A stretch of 38,303 nt of DNA from Mycobacterium sp. 852002-51163_SCH5372311 (GCF_001667115.1 NZ_LZIJ01000002.1:1-38303), one strand, 5' to 3'. Shown: positions 1 through 8,531, counted from the first letter of the stretch. Notes: generated from the letters alone by a model not told the origin. Translations and numbers: made by a program.

Positions 1-95
1 ACCGCCGCCCCCACCCGACCCAGCCACGCCCGCGACTCCGGGGTCGGCGTGCGCACCACAGCCCCGGCAAACATCTCCTCGAAGCCGGCCCTCAC
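1..95 (-). CDS. 5' end of an unrecognised gene (partial)
   Basis: An open frame on the minus strand runs off the left edge. Reading from a GTG at 95 gives VRAGFEEMFAGAVVRTP and continues to the edge. An in-frame ATG at 74 is an alternative but has GAGGAG directly against it, which is too close for a normal ribosome site. Nearly every third codon position in this frame is G or C, as in the real genes of the window. The plus frame that shares the same third positions has no stop until 279, deep inside the hydrolase, so the minus reading is preferred. It would follow the hydrolase by 13 nt in the same direction. About 31 residues are visible and I do not recognise the protein. Confidence 0.4.
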   Translation of the reverse strand, partial: MRAGFEEMFAGAVVRTPTPESRAWLGRVGAA

Positions 96-108
96 TTTCC
101 AGAGGCCC

Positions 109-1164
109 TCAGACAGCTGGTCGGAGTTCCCTTGCTGGCTGCGCTTGCGGCTGTTCGATCTGGTTGCGCTGTCCGGCGTTGAGCCGGCGTACCAAGGCGT
201 CGGGCGAGATCAGCGCGCGCTCCCAGCTGGCAATGTCCCGCCAGTCCGGTATCCCCAGCGGCTCCGCGGCCAGACGTAAGGCGTAGCCCAATTCGCCCCC
301 GATCAAGTGCCGCAGCGCTGCGCTGCCCTGGTGCGGGTCGGCGATCATCCACGAATGGCCCGCCCCGTACAGCGGATACAGCGCCCCACCGGAGTCTTCG
401 GCGACGTCGTATGCGGTCTCGAAGGGCACGATGAAGTCGTTGTCGCCATGGAAGACCATGGTCGGAATGCCGTAGTCACGCATCACGCGCAGTCGCGCCG
501 CCGAATCGGTCGATCGCAGCAGGGCCCGGACCGCTCGAACCAGCGCCATCGGGTGCCGGAAGTTGCCGGTCACAGCGCTCGTCAGGCACCGTGCCCAGTG
601 TGTGGCACGGGCAAGGCTGAAGCCGGTCAGATCGTGGCTGCCGCCGCGCAGCAACGCCAGCAGTGCGGCAACGGTTCGAGGCGCGGGCCCCGCGATGTCG
701 GAAAGCATCTGATCGAACCAGGCACCCGCGGCCGGGTTGAACAGCACCGCGGCCAGGACCCGCTCGGGTGCGCTCGCCGCCAGCTCGATCACCATGCGCC
801 CGCCAAACGAGTGGCCGACGAACACCGCCTGCCGAATACCGAGGAAATCGATGACGCGCAGCGTCAACTTGGCAAAGTCGGCCACGCATGTCTTGCGGGC
901 GCGCAACGCGTCGGTGTCGCCATGTCCCGCGGCGTCGATCGCGATAACAAGAAAACCCATGCCAGCTACGTCCTCGAGCATGTCCAGATAGGCGCGGTGG
1001 TTCAGCGCCAGGCCGTGCAGGAACACCAGCGGCACTCCCCGGCCGCCCACCGTCAGGCCGACCTTGTGTCCGTCGTGCAACTCGAGCACGTGGTGTGACA
1101 GACGGACCGGTTCCTCGATCTCGTGAGCCCCCGAAGCGCTGGTGGCGAAGGACTGAAGCAACAT
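109..1164 (-). CDS. alpha/beta-hydrolase fold protein (Rv3312c-like)
   Basis: The 351-residue protein shows a complete alpha/beta-hydrolase layout. The oxyanion-hole segment VFLHGLALN is near residues 48-55. The nucleophile elbow VGHSFGG places the Ser at 119. The acid is Asp243 in GDNDFIVP and the base is His270 in GAGHSW. A roughly 28-residue N-terminal lead precedes the first strand, and the C-terminus carries a Gln/Arg-rich tail. There is no signal peptide, so it is probably cytosolic, and its substrate cannot be read from sequence. It lies 88 nt downstream of add on the same strand, so it may be the last gene of the nucleoside-salvage transcript. The ATG at 1164 follows an AGGAA about 5 nt upstream, supporting this start. 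From memory it corresponds to Rv3312c of M. tuberculosis. Confidence 0.88.
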   Translation of the reverse strand: MLLQSFATSASGAHEIEEPVRLSHHVLELHDGHKVGLTVGGRGVPLVFLHGLALNHRAYLDMLEDVAGMGFLVIAIDAAGHGDTDALRARKTCVADFAKLTLRVIDFLGIRQAVFVGHSFGGRMVIELAASAPERVLAAVLFNPAAGAWFDQMLSDIAGPAPRTVAALLALLRGGSHDLTGFSLARATHWARCLTSAVTGNFRHPMALVRAVRALLRSTDSAARLRVMRDYGIPTMVFHGDNDFIVPFETAYDVAEDSGGALYPLYGAGHSWMIADPHQGSAALRHLIGGELGYALRLAAEPLGIPDWRDIASWERALISPDALVRRLNAGQRNQIEQPQAQPARELRPAV

Positions 1165-1252
1165 TGCGGTTCCTGATGACGATGGGTCCCGGCCTCTCCG
1201 GGTTGCATCACGTTGTCATCGGATCCTCAAAGGATTCTAAAAGCGTCCCGAC

Positions 1253-2341
1253 TTATCCGATCAGCACTGCGAAGCGCGGCTTGATCACCTCGTCGATGAT
1301 GGCCAGCCGTTCGTCGAACGGAATGAATGCCGACTTCATCGCATTGATGGTGAACCGTTCGAGGTCGCTCCAGCCGTAGCCGAAAGCCTCGACCAGACGC
1401 AGCATCTCGAGGCTCATCGAGGTATCGCTCATCAGCCGGTTGTCGGTGTTGACGGTCACCCGGAACCCAGACCTTGCCAACAGATCGAACGGGTGCTCGG
1501 CGATGCTCTTGACCGCCCCGGTCTGTACGTTCGAACTCGGGCACAGCTCCAGCGGAATTCGCTTGTCGCGCAATATCGATGCCAACCTGCCCAGCCGCAC
1601 GCCACCACCATCCGCAAGCTCGATGTCGTCGACAATGCGCACTCCGTGGCCCAGACGGTCGGCACCGCAGAACGCGATCGCCTCGTGGATGGATGGCAAT
1701 CCGAACGCTTCACCCGCGTGAATTGTGAAGCGCGCGTTGTGATCTCGCATGTACTCGAACGCGTCGAGGTGCCTGGTCGGAGGGTGGCCGGCCTCGGCGC
1801 CGGCGATGTCGAAACCGACCACTCCCTTGTCGCGGAACCGGATCGCCAGCTCGGCGATCTCCCGCGACATCGCGGCATGCCGCATCGCGGTGACCAAGAG
1901 CCGCACCGTAATCGGACGTCCCGCGGCGGCACAAACCTTTTCACCGGCGGCAAAACCCGCGAGCACGCTGTCGACGACGTCGTCGAATGACAGCCCTCGG
2001 TTGATGTGCAGCTCTGGGGCGAAACGGATCTCGGCATACACCACGGAATCCGCAGCCAGGTCCTCCACACATTCGTAGGCGACGCGGAACAGCGCATCCG
2101 GTGTCTGCATCACCGCCACCGTGTGCGAGAACGGCTCCAGGTAGCGCTCCAGCGACCCGCTGTGCGATTGGGTGCGAAACCAGGTCGCCAGCTCGTCGAC
2201 GTCGGTGGCGGGCAAGCCGTCGTAACCGATCTGCCCGGCGATATCCACCACGGTGGCCGGGCGCAGGCCGCCGTCGAGGTGATCGTGCAGCAAAGCCTTG
2301 GGTGCTTGCCGGATCATCTCCAGCGTCTGCGGTGACGTCAT
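1253..2341 (-). CDS. add: adenosine deaminase
   Basis: This is a zinc-dependent adenosine/deoxyadenosine deaminase of purine salvage, converting adenosine to inosine in the cytosol. The 362-residue length is normal for the family. Zinc ligands and catalytic residues are visible: His19 and His21 in LLHDHLDG, His208 and Glu211 in IHAGEAFG, His232 in RLGHGVR, and Asp300 in [16 protein letters not shown] follows the family pattern. The position after the catalytic Asp, often Asp as well, is Asn here. Its ATG (2341-2339) overlaps the deoA stop (2340-2338) as ATGA, so translation is probably coupled to deoA. The order cdd-deoA-add forms one nucleoside-salvage operon on the minus strand. Confidence 0.96.
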   Translation of the reverse strand: MTSPQTLEMIRQAPKALLHDHLDGGLRPATVVDIAGQIGYDGLPATDVDELATWFRTQSHSGSLERYLEPFSHTVAVMQTPDALFRVAYECVEDLAADSVVYAEIRFAPELHINRGLSFDDVVDSVLAGFAAGEKVCAAAGRPITVRLLVTAMRHAAMSREIAELAIRFRDKGVVGFDIAGAEAGHPPTRHLDAFEYMRDHNARFTIHAGEAFGLPSIHEAIAFCGADRLGHGVRIVDDIELADGGGVRLGRLASILRDKRIPLELCPSSNVQTGAVKSIAEHPFDLLARSGFRVTVNTDNRLMSDTSMSLEMLRLVEAFGYGWSDLERFTINAMKSAFIPFDERLAIIDEVIKPRFAVLIG

Positions 2342-3618
2342 TGGGCGATCCGATCGATGATCAGCGGTCTGGAGTTCGGAGGCTGGTCCGCCACGCCGAA
2401 GCCGCCGTCCAGCTCGGCCAGAGCGGCGGTGAGGCGTTCAGGCATGTCGGCATACAGCGTGAACAGCGGCTCACCGGCGATGACCGGCTCCCCCGGCCGA
2501 CGGTGGATCCGGACGCCGGCGCCGGGGGACACCTGCTCGCCCGGCCGGGACCTGCCCGCGCCGAGCCGCCATGCCGCCAACCCCACCGCCATCGCGTCGA
2601 TGTCGCCCATTGTGCCGCCCCGTGCAGCGGTCACGGTTTCCGAATACCTACCAATCGGCAACGGTTGTGCCAAATCGCCGCCCTGCGCGGCGATCAGCCG
2701 GCGAAATCGGTCCATCGCGGTACCGTCACGCAGCGTCTGCGCGGGGTCCTGGCCGTCGATTCCGGCGAGCTCGAGCATCTCGGCCGCCAGCCGCAGTGTC
2801 AGCTCCACCACGTCGGGCGGCCCTCCGCCGGCCAGCACCTCAAGAGCCTCGCCGACCTCGAGCGCATTGCCCACCGTCCTGCCCAGCGGGGTGTTCATAT
2901 CGGTCAGCAGGGCACGCGTGGGGAGCCCGTGGGCGGCGCCCAGTTCGACCATGGTGTTCGCCAGCTCGCGCGCCTGCGCCTCGGAGTTCATGAAGGCCCC
3001 GGAGCCGACCTTCACGTCGAGCACCAGCGCGCCGGCACCCTCGGCCAGCTTCTTGCTCATGATCGAGCTGGCGATCAACGGCAGCGACTCGACGGTGGCG
3101 GTGATATCGCGCAGGGCGTACAGCTTGGCATCGGCAGGCACGAGGTCGCCCGCGGCGAATATCGCCGCGCCGACATCGCAGAGTTGGTCACGCACCTGGG
3201 TGGTCGGAATGTCCGCGCTGAACCCGGGGATGGCTTCCAGCTTGTCCAGGGTGCCGCCGGTGTGCCCGAGCCCGCGGCCGGCCGCTTGCGGCACCGTCCC
3301 GCCGCAGGCGACGACGACGGGCACCAGGGGAATCGTGATCTTGTCGCCGACGCCGCCGGTGGAGTGCTTGTCGACGGTCGGCAAGCCCGTGAAGTCCATC
3401 CGCTCGCCGGAGGCCAACATCGCCGCCGTCCACCTGGCGATCTCGCCGCGGTCCATGCCGCGCAAGACAATCGCCATCAACAGGGCGGACATCTGCTCGT
3501 CGGCAACCCGGCCGTCGGTGTAGGCCTCGATTACCCAGTCGATGGCCGCGTCGGACAACCGGCCACCGTCGCGCTTGGTCTTGATCACCGTGGGCGCGTC
3601 GAATACCAAGTTGCTCAA
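2338..3618 (-). CDS. deoA: thymidine phosphorylase
   Basis: Pyrimidine nucleoside phosphorylase that splits thymidine or deoxyuridine with phosphate to give the base and deoxyribose-1-phosphate. The family hallmarks are present: the N-terminal segment beginning [14 protein letters not shown], then [11 protein letters not shown] (the phosphate-binding signature), [13 protein letters not shown] and the C-terminal pyrimidine phosphorylase domain. The start is not ATG. The frame stays open to 3885, but that extension lies inside cdd. The likely start is a TTG at 3618-3616 that overlaps the cdd stop as TTGA and gives 426 residues, the family length. From memory the M. tuberculosis protein aligns residue for residue from this point. 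No Shine-Dalgarno sequence is visible, which fits translational coupling to cdd. Confidence 0.95.
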   Translation of the reverse strand: MSNLVFDAPTVIKTKRDGGRLSDAAIDWVIEAYTDGRVADEQMSALLMAIVLRGMDRGEIARWTAAMLASGERMDFTGLPTVDKHSTGGVGDKITIPLVPVVVACGGTVPQAAGRGLGHTGGTLDKLEAIPGFSADIPTTQVRDQLCDVGAAIFAAGDLVPADAKLYALRDITATVESLPLIASSIMSKKLAEGAGALVLDVKVGSGAFMNSEAQARELANTMVELGAAHGLPTRALLTDMNTPLGRTVGNALEVGEALEVLAGGGPPDVVELTLRLAAEMLELAGIDGQDPAQTLRDGTAMDRFRRLIAAQGGDLAQPLPIGRYSETVTAARGGTMGDIDAMAVGLAAWRLGAGRSRPGEQVSPGAGVRIHRRPGEPVIAGEPLFTLYADMPERLTAALAELDGGFGVADQPPNSRPLIIDRIAQ

Positions 3619-4013
3619 GGGCTTTGTGCCAAATCGTCGGGCCCGAAGGCGTCGGGCAACAGTTCGCCGAGTCGTCGCGGTCCGGCCGGATGGTCGATCA
3701 GCAGCTCGGTGCCCCCGTGTTCCAGCAACACCTGACGGCACCGCCCGCACGGCATCAGCAACACCCCGCTCCCGTCGACGCACACCAGCGCAACCAAACG
3801 ACCGCCGCCCGAAGCGTGCAGGGCGCACACCACGCCGCATTCGGCACAGAGACCAAGGCCATATGAGATATTCTCCACATTGCATCCGGTGACCACGCGA
3901 TCGTCGTCAACCAGCGCCGCCGCGCCCACGCGGAATTGCGAATAGGGTGCATAGGCATTAGCCGCCGCTTGAATCGCCTTGCTCCGCAACAGTTTCCAAT
4001 CGATCAACAGCAT
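3615..4013 (-). CDS. cdd: cytidine deaminase
   Basis: Small homotetrameric-type cytidine deaminase (132 residues), converting cytidine and deoxycytidine to the uridine forms. The zinc site is of the all-cysteine class: Cys56 and Glu58 in GLCAECG, and Cys89 and Cys92 in PCGRCRQ. CNVENISYG is the substrate-binding loop. It is the first gene of the cdd-deoA-add operon and diverges from sdhC. About 158 nt separate the two starts, so the promoter must lie in 4014-4171. Its TGA stop overlaps the TTG proposed as the deoA start. Confidence 0.96.
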   Translation of the reverse strand: MLLIDWKLLRSKAIQAAANAYAPYSQFRVGAAALVDDDRVVTGCNVENISYGLGLCAECGVVCALHASGGGRLVALVCVDGSGVLLMPCGRCRQVLLEHGGTELLIDHPAGPRRLGELLPDAFGPDDLAQSP

Positions 4014-4171
4014 TTCGCAATTCCCGCTCGCCGGATGGGCCGATCCAAGTAAGCCACCCTAACCCGCAGACAACACACCGGAGTGGATCAAACAGATTGG
4101 TGCCAGCGGCTACTTGGCCACGTTAAGCTCGATTGCCCGGCCAGAGCTGTTCAGTTGCGGTTGTGAAGGCG

Positions 4172-4624
4172 GTGAGTACAGGGTTGAGCACGCAGGCGAC
4201 AACCGCGGATGCCTCTACAGCGGGGGCACCGGCATCGACGCGAAAGCGGCGGCCACCCCGAACCCTGTACCGGGGGGATCCCGGTATGTGGTCGTGGGTG
4301 CTGCACCGCATCAGCGGCGCGACCATCTTCTTCTTCCTGTTCGTCCACGTCCTGGACGCCGCGATGCTGCGGGTGAGCCCGCAGACCTACAACGCGGTGC
4401 TGGCGACGTATAAAACCCCGATCGTCGGCCTGATGGAGTACGGCCTGGTGGCCGCGGTGCTGTTCCACGGGCTGAACGGCATCCGGATCATCTTGATCGA
4501 CTTCTGGTCGGAAGGCCCGCGCTACCAACGGCTGATGCTCTGGGTGATCGGCATCGTCTTCCTGCTGCTCATGGTCCCGGCCGGGGTGGTGGTGGGCATC
4601 CACATCACGGAGCACTTCCGATGA
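4172..4624 (+). CDS. sdhC: succinate dehydrogenase cytochrome b556 subunit
   Basis: Membrane anchor of complex II. The conserved family segment PPRTLYRGDPGMWSWVLHRISG (read in two parts: residues 28-39 and 40-49) is followed by three membrane helices near residues 50-66, 88-110 and 121-144. His59 and His99 lie within or beside these helices and are candidate haem/quinone ligands. Several starts are possible. A TTG at 4133 lengthens it; a GTG at 4172 has GAAGG just upstream and gives 150 residues; an internal ATG gives the 112-residue version I recall from M. tuberculosis. The conserved PPRTLYRG segment argues against the shortest version. TAAGCT at 4124-4129 is a possible -10 box. The stop overlaps sdhD as ATGA. 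Confidence 0.93.
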   Translation: MSTGLSTQATTADASTAGAPASTRKRRPPRTLYRGDPGMWSWVLHRISGATIFFFLFVHVLDAAMLRVSPQTYNAVLATYKTPIVGLMEYGLVAAVLFHGLNGIRIILIDFWSEGPRYQRLMLWVIGIVFLLLMVPAGVVVGIHITEHFR

Positions 4625-5091
4625 GCAGTCCTGACCTGCAGCTCGGCCGCGGACAGATAGCTCCGGTGCGGCAGCGCAGCCACGATCGCCCCGCCAGCCT
4701 GGACAATCCCCGTTCGCCGCGGCGTCGTGCCGGCATTCCCAACTTCGAGAAGTTCGCGTGGCTGTTCATGCGATTTTCCGGGGTGGCGCTGCTGTTCCTC
4801 GCCGTGGGGCACATGTTCATCATGCTGATGTGGGACGACGGCGTTTATCGTCTCAACTTCAGCTTCGTGGCGCAGCGGTGGGCATCGCCGTTCTGGCAAT
4901 TCTGGGATCTGGCGTTGCTGTGGCTGGCGCAGCTGCACGGCGGCAACGGCCTGCGCACGATCATCGACGACTACAGCCGCAAAGACGTCACCCGGTTCTG
5001 GCTGAACAGCCTGCTGCTGCTGTCGATGGGTTTCACGTTGGTCCTGGGCACCTACGTGATCGTCACCTTCGATCCGAACATCGGAGGCTGA
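4621..5091 (+). CDS. sdhD: succinate dehydrogenase hydrophobic membrane anchor subunit
   Basis: Second membrane subunit of succinate dehydrogenase (156 residues). A charged, proline-containing N-terminus of about 40 residues is followed by three hydrophobic helices, near residues 43-66, 82-100 and 127-148. RFSGVALLFLAVGHMF carries the family's Arg-Ser quinone-site motif and a His that is a likely haem ligand. LHGGNGLRTIIDDY resembles the corresponding SdhC loop. The start ATG overlaps the sdhC stop by 4 nt (ATGA). GGAGG near its end (5083-5087) serves as the ribosome site for sdhA. It acts with SdhC to pass electrons from the iron-sulfur subunit to menaquinone. Confidence 0.94.
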   Translation: MSSPDLQLGRGQIAPVRQRSHDRPASLDNPRSPRRRAGIPNFEKFAWLFMRFSGVALLFLAVGHMFIMLMWDDGVYRLNFSFVAQRWASPFWQFWDLALLWLAQLHGGNGLRTIIDDYSRKDVTRFWLNSLLLLSMGFTLVLGTYVIVTFDPNIGG

Positions 5092-5095
5092 CCCC

Positions 5096-6850
5096 GTGAT
5101 CCAGCAACACCGATACGACGTGGTGATCGTCGGCGCGGGCGGGGCCGGGATGCGGGCCGCCGTGGAGGCCGGCCCCCGAGTGCGTACCGCGGTGCTGACC
5201 AAGCTCTACCCCACCCGCAGTCACACCGGCGCCGCCCAGGGCGGCATGTGCGCCGCGCTGGCCAACGTCGAAGACGACAACTGGGAATGGCACACGTTCG
5301 ACACCGTCAAGGGCGGCGACTATCTGGCCGACCAGGACGCCGTGGAGATCATGTGCAAGGAAGCCATCGACGCGGTGCTCGACCTGGAGAAAATGGGGAT
5401 GCCGTTCAACCGCACCCCCGAGGGCCGGATCGACCAGCGCCGCTTCGGCGGTCACACCCGCGACCACGGCAAGGCCCCGGTCCGCCGCGCCTGCTATGCG
5501 GCCGACCGCACCGGCCACATGATTCTGCAGACGCTGTACCAGAACTGCGTCAAGCACGACGTGCAGTTCTTCAACGAGTTCTATGCGCTCGACCTGGTGC
5601 TCACCCAGACCCCGACCGGCCCGGTAGCCACCGGCGTCGTCGCCTACGAACTGGCCACCGGCGAGATCCACGTCTTCCACGCCAAGGCCGTGGTGCTCGC
5701 AACCGGCGGTTCGGGCCGGATGTACAAGACCACCTCCAACGCGCACACGCTCACCGGCGACGGCATCGGCATCGTCTTCCGCAAGGGACTTCCGTTGGAG
5801 GACATGGAGTTTCACCAGTTCCACCCCACCGGGCTGGCCGGCTTGGGCATTTTGATCTCCGAAGCGGTGCGCGGCGAGGGCGGCCGGCTGCTCAACGCCG
5901 ACGGCGAACGCTTCATGGAGCGCTACGCGCCGACGATCGTCGACCTGGCACCTCGCGACATCGTCGCCCGCTCAATGGTTCTCGAGGTTCTCGAGGGCCG
6001 CGGGGCGGGGCCGAACAAGGACTATGTCTATATCGACGTCCGCCACCTCGGTGAGGACGTGCTGGAGGCCAAGCTGCCCGACATCACCGAGTTCGCCCGC
6101 ACCTATCTGGGGGTGGACCCGGTGCACGAGCTGGTCCCGGTCTACCCGACCTGTCACTACGTGATGGGCGGCATCCCGACCACCGTCACCGGACAAGTGT
6201 TGCGGGACAACACCTCTACCGTCCCCGGCCTGTACGCGGCCGGCGAGTGCGCGTGCGTCTCGGTACACGGCGCCAACCGGCTGGGCACCAACTCACTTCT
6301 GGACATCAACGTCTTCGGCCGCCGCGCCGGCATTTCCGCAGCCAACTACGCACGGGGTCACGACTTCACCGACATGCCGCCGGACCCCGCGGCGATGGTG
6401 GTCGGCTGGGTGAGCGACATCCTCTCCGAACACGGCAACGAACGCGTCGCCGACATCCGTGGTGCCCTGCAACAGTCGATGGACAACAACGCCGCTGTGT
6501 TCCGCACCGAGGAGACGTTGAAGCAGGCACTCACCGACATCCACGCTTTGAAAGAGCGCTATTCCCGAATCACCGTGCACGACAAGGGGAAACGCTTCAA
6601 CAGCGATCTGCTGGAAGCCATCGAGCTGGGCTTCCTGCTGGAGCTGGCCGAAGTGACGGTTGTCGGCGCCTTGAACCGCAAGGAGTCCCGTGGCGGCCAC
6701 GCCCGCGAGGATTATCCGAACCGCGACGACGTCAACTACATGCGTCACACGATGGCGTACAAACAGGGCACCGATCTGCTGAGCGACATTGCGCTGGACT
6801 TCAAACCCGTGGTGCAGACCCGCTACGAACCCAAGGAACGGAAGTACTGA
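5096..6850 (+). CDS. sdhA: succinate dehydrogenase flavoprotein subunit
   Basis: Catalytic subunit (584 residues) that oxidises succinate to fumarate at a covalently bound FAD. The dinucleotide-binding GAGGAG is at residues 13-18. TRSHTGAAQGG contains the covalent FAD-linking His43. Active-site residues line up with the E. coli enzyme as I recall it: His243 in QFHPTG, Glu256 in ISEAVRGEGG, Arg287 in APRDIVARS, His354 in PTCHYVMGG and Arg395 in GANRLGTN. The start is GTG at 5096, 8 nt after GGAGG (5083-5087) and 4 nt beyond the sdhD stop. Its own stop overlaps the sdhB ATG by one base (TGATG), so the two are probably made in equal amounts. Confidence 0.98.
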   Translation: MIQQHRYDVVIVGAGGAGMRAAVEAGPRVRTAVLTKLYPTRSHTGAAQGGMCAALANVEDDNWEWHTFDTVKGGDYLADQDAVEIMCKEAIDAVLDLEKMGMPFNRTPEGRIDQRRFGGHTRDHGKAPVRRACYAADRTGHMILQTLYQNCVKHDVQFFNEFYALDLVLTQTPTGPVATGVVAYELATGEIHVFHAKAVVLATGGSGRMYKTTSNAHTLTGDGIGIVFRKGLPLEDMEFHQFHPTGLAGLGILISEAVRGEGGRLLNADGERFMERYAPTIVDLAPRDIVARSMVLEVLEGRGAGPNKDYVYIDVRHLGEDVLEAKLPDITEFARTYLGVDPVHELVPVYPTCHYVMGGIPTTVTGQVLRDNTSTVPGLYAAGECACVSVHGANRLGTNSLLDINVFGRRAGISAANYARGHDFTDMPPDPAAMVVGWVSDILSEHGNERVADIRGALQQSMDNNAAVFRTEETLKQALTDIHALKERYSRITVHDKGKRFNSDLLEAIELGFLLELAEVTVVGALNRKESRGGHAREDYPNRDDVNYMRHTMAYKQGTDLLSDIALDFKPVVQTRYEPKERKY

Positions 6851-7641
6851 TGTCTGTCGAGCCAGAGGTCGAGACGTTGGAACCACCGCTGCCGCCGGTC
6901 CCCGAGGGCGCGGTCATGGTGACGGTGAAGATTGCCCGGTTCAACCCCGACGATCCCGACGCTTTCGCGGAAACCGGTGGCTGGCAGAGCTTTCGGGTGC
7001 CCTGCCTGCCCAGCGACCGGTTGCTGAATCTGCTGATCTACATCAAGGGCTATCTCGACGGCACGCTGACCTTCCGGCGGTCCTGCGCGCACGGAGTGTG
7101 CGGCTCCGACGCCATGCGCATCAACGGCGTCAACCGGTTGGCCTGCAAGGTGCTGATGCGTGACCTCCTGCCCCAGAAGCCGGGCAAGCAGCTGACCGTG
7201 ACGGTCGAGCCGATCCGCGGGCTGCCGGTGGAAAAGGACCTGGTGGTCGACATGGAGCCGTTCTTCGACGCCTACCGCAAGATCAAGCCCTACCTGATCA
7301 CCAGCGGCAACCCGCCGACCCGCGAACGCATCCAAAGCCCGACCGACCGGGCCCGCTACGACGACACCACCAAGTGCATTCTGTGCGCTTGCTGCACCAC
7401 GAGCTGCCCGGTTTTCTGGAGCGAGGGCACGTACTACGGCCCGGCGGCGATCGTCAACGCGCATCGGTTCATCTTCGACAGCCGCGACGAGGGCGCCGGC
7501 GAACGGCTCGACATCCTCAACGAGGTCGACGGCGTGTGGCGCTGCCGGACCACGTTCAACTGCACCGAAGGCTGCCCGCGCGGTATCGAGGTGACCAAGG
7601 CGATCCAGGAAGTCAAGCGCGCGCTGATGTTCTCGCGCTAA
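6850..7641 (+). CDS. sdhB: succinate dehydrogenase iron-sulfur subunit
   Basis: Electron-transfer subunit (263 residues) with three iron-sulfur centres. The [2Fe-2S] ligands are Cys79, Cys84, Asp87 and Cys99; an Asp third ligand also occurs in E. coli. The [4Fe-4S] ligands are Cys176, Cys179, Cys182 and Cys242. The [3Fe-4S] ligands are Cys186, Cys232 and Cys238, in CILCACCTTSCP and CRTTFNCTEGCP. The order ferredoxin-like domain then helical domain is standard. ATG at 6850 overlaps the sdhA stop. It ends the sdhCDAB operon. The following 360 nt are non-coding and carry a palindromic repeat array that may include the operon's 3' end. Confidence 0.98.
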   Translation: MSVEPEVETLEPPLPPVPEGAVMVTVKIARFNPDDPDAFAETGGWQSFRVPCLPSDRLLNLLIYIKGYLDGTLTFRRSCAHGVCGSDAMRINGVNRLACKVLMRDLLPQKPGKQLTVTVEPIRGLPVEKDLVVDMEPFFDAYRKIKPYLITSGNPPTRERIQSPTDRARYDDTTKCILCACCTTSCPVFWSEGTYYGPAAIVNAHRFIFDSRDEGAGERLDILNEVDGVWRCRTTFNCTEGCPRGIEVTKAIQEVKRALMFSR

Positions 7642-8003
7642 GGGCTAGCCCAGTCGCGGGGCTTTGCGAAATCGACGCTGTTTTCCGTAAGCCAGTGGTC
7701 GCTGTCGCGTTGGCGGCTTTCGCTGTGAATCCACGGCTTTCGGCGTGAATCCACGGCTTTCGCTGTGAATCCACGGCTTTCTGTGTGAGCGTAGGGCGGG
7801 AATCGACGCGAATTTTCGCCCAGAATGCACTGCCGAAGCCAAGGATTCACACTCGAAGCCAAGGATTCACACTCGAAACCGGCGAATGTCGCCACGGCGT
7901 TTGGAGGTCCTCCGCTACACGCCTGGCGCACCATGGCGGACAAGACGCCAAGCTCCAGACATTACGACCAGTCGGTTAGCCGACCCGTTTTCGCGCTAGG
8001 GAC
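7642..8003. other. non-coding stretch after sdhB
   Basis: This 362-nt stretch lies between the ends of sdhB (plus) and the condensation-like gene (minus). The small frames in it run through the repeats and are not credible genes. It holds the 20-bp repeat array described separately. After the array are a near-palindrome GGAGGTCCTCC (about 7912-7922) and a small stem GTCGG/CCGAC with loop TTAG (7971-7984), followed by CCCGTTTTCG. That stem could terminate sdhCDAB transcription weakly. I see no RNA gene here. Confidence 0.7.
7701..7880. repeat. palindromic array of 20-bp repeats, locus 1
   Basis: Direct units with an exact 20-bp period occupy 7721-7740, 7741-7760, 7761-7780 and a diverged 7781-7800; a further decayed unit is at 7701-7720. 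The core is GTGAATCCACGGCTTTCG. The array then turns through a hairpin, GGGCGGGAAT (7794-7803) pairing with ATTTTCGCCC (7812-7821) including two G-U pairs. It continues in inverted orientation, with GATTCACACTCGAAGCC-type units to 7880 at the same 20-bp period. No unique spacers separate the units. Related arrays are at 15391-15550 and 38160-38220. Confidence 0.9.
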
Positions 8004-8510
8004 CTAGCTCAGCCTGCTGCGGTAGTTGACCATCAAGTCGTTGAGAACGGTGCTCCAGGACGCGCTGTCCATGCAGAGTCGGCTGGCGGTGACCACCAAC
8101 CGATCCGGTGTGCCCGGGATCAGCGACACCGCGAACAACCTGCCGATGCGCATGTCGAACAGGGCGCGCTGACGGTTGCGAGCCTCGCTCACGGTGACCC
8201 CCGGGGGTTCCACGGCCCAGACCCACCAACCGCCCGGGCGGAACGTCCAGCTGCCCAAGAACGGCTCGAATACGGTGCCAAGTCCGGGGTGAGCTGCGAA
8301 GACCGCGTCGACCGCCGCACGAACCCGCCCCTGGTCCCACCGCGGATCGGCTATCAGCACCTCAGAATGAGCAGCGCTTTCCAGTTTTTCCAGCGGCGGA
8401 AGCTGAGCAACACCTGAGTAAGACGACATGAGCAGAGACTTCACCGCCGGGCTTGTGACATTCTTGATGGATTCTTGGAGCCGCTTGGAGGCGTTGAAAG
8501 CCGCCGTCAC
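8004..8510 (-). CDS. orphan NRPS condensation-like half domain, probably inactive
   Basis: The protein reads like the N-terminal half of a nonribosomal-peptide condensation domain. AVDAVFAAHPGLGTVF (near residues 67-81) matches the usual 'l..al..l..rHp.LRt.f' region. The end, RLVVTASRLCMDSASWSTVL, matches the segment that normally carries HHxxxDG. Here that motif reads SRLCMDS, so both His are gone (Ser143, Arg144) while the Asp (148) remains. The protein stops about 20 residues later, so the C-terminal half is missing. With the GTG at 8510 it is 168 residues. The frame stays open to an ATG at 8567, which would overlap the divergent gene at 8540, so the shorter form is preferred. It may bind something or be a decaying remnant; no NRPS genes are nearby. 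Confidence 0.65.
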   Translation of the reverse strand: MTAAFNASKRLQESIKNVTSPAVKSLLMSSYSGVAQLPPLEKLESAAHSEVLIADPRWDQGRVRAAVDAVFAAHPGLGTVFEPFLGSWTFRPGGWWVWAVEPPGVTVSEARNRQRALFDMRIGRLFAVSLIPGTPDRLVVTASRLCMDSASWSTVLNDLMVNYRSRLS

Positions 8511-8531
8511 ACTTTCGCGGTCCGTCTCGTC
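8505..8531 (+). promoter_or_regulatory. candidate ECF41 (SigJ-type) promoter
   Basis: CGTCACA at 8505-8511 and CGTC at 8528-8531 are separated by 16 nt, and the ATG of the carboxymuconolactone decarboxylase gene follows 8 nt later (8540). From memory, ECF41 sigma factors recognise TGTCACA about 16 nt upstream of CGTC, so this site differs at one base in the -35 element. The adjacent sigma gene (9134-10036) is an ECF41 member. Transcription would begin at or within a few bases of the ATG. Confidence 0.5.

Noticed and set aside
2101..3735. 544-residue plus-strand open frame across add/deoA
   Set aside because: It is antisense to three well-supported salvage genes and has Arg/Pro-rich shadow composition.
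3619..3885. N-terminal extension of thymidine phosphorylase
   Set aside because: This stretch lies inside cdd, is Arg/Gly/Ala-rich, and would make the enzyme about 90 residues longer than its family.
7701..7880. CRISPR array
   Set aside because: The units abut at a 20-bp period with no unique spacers, the second half is inverted, and there are no cas genes in the window.
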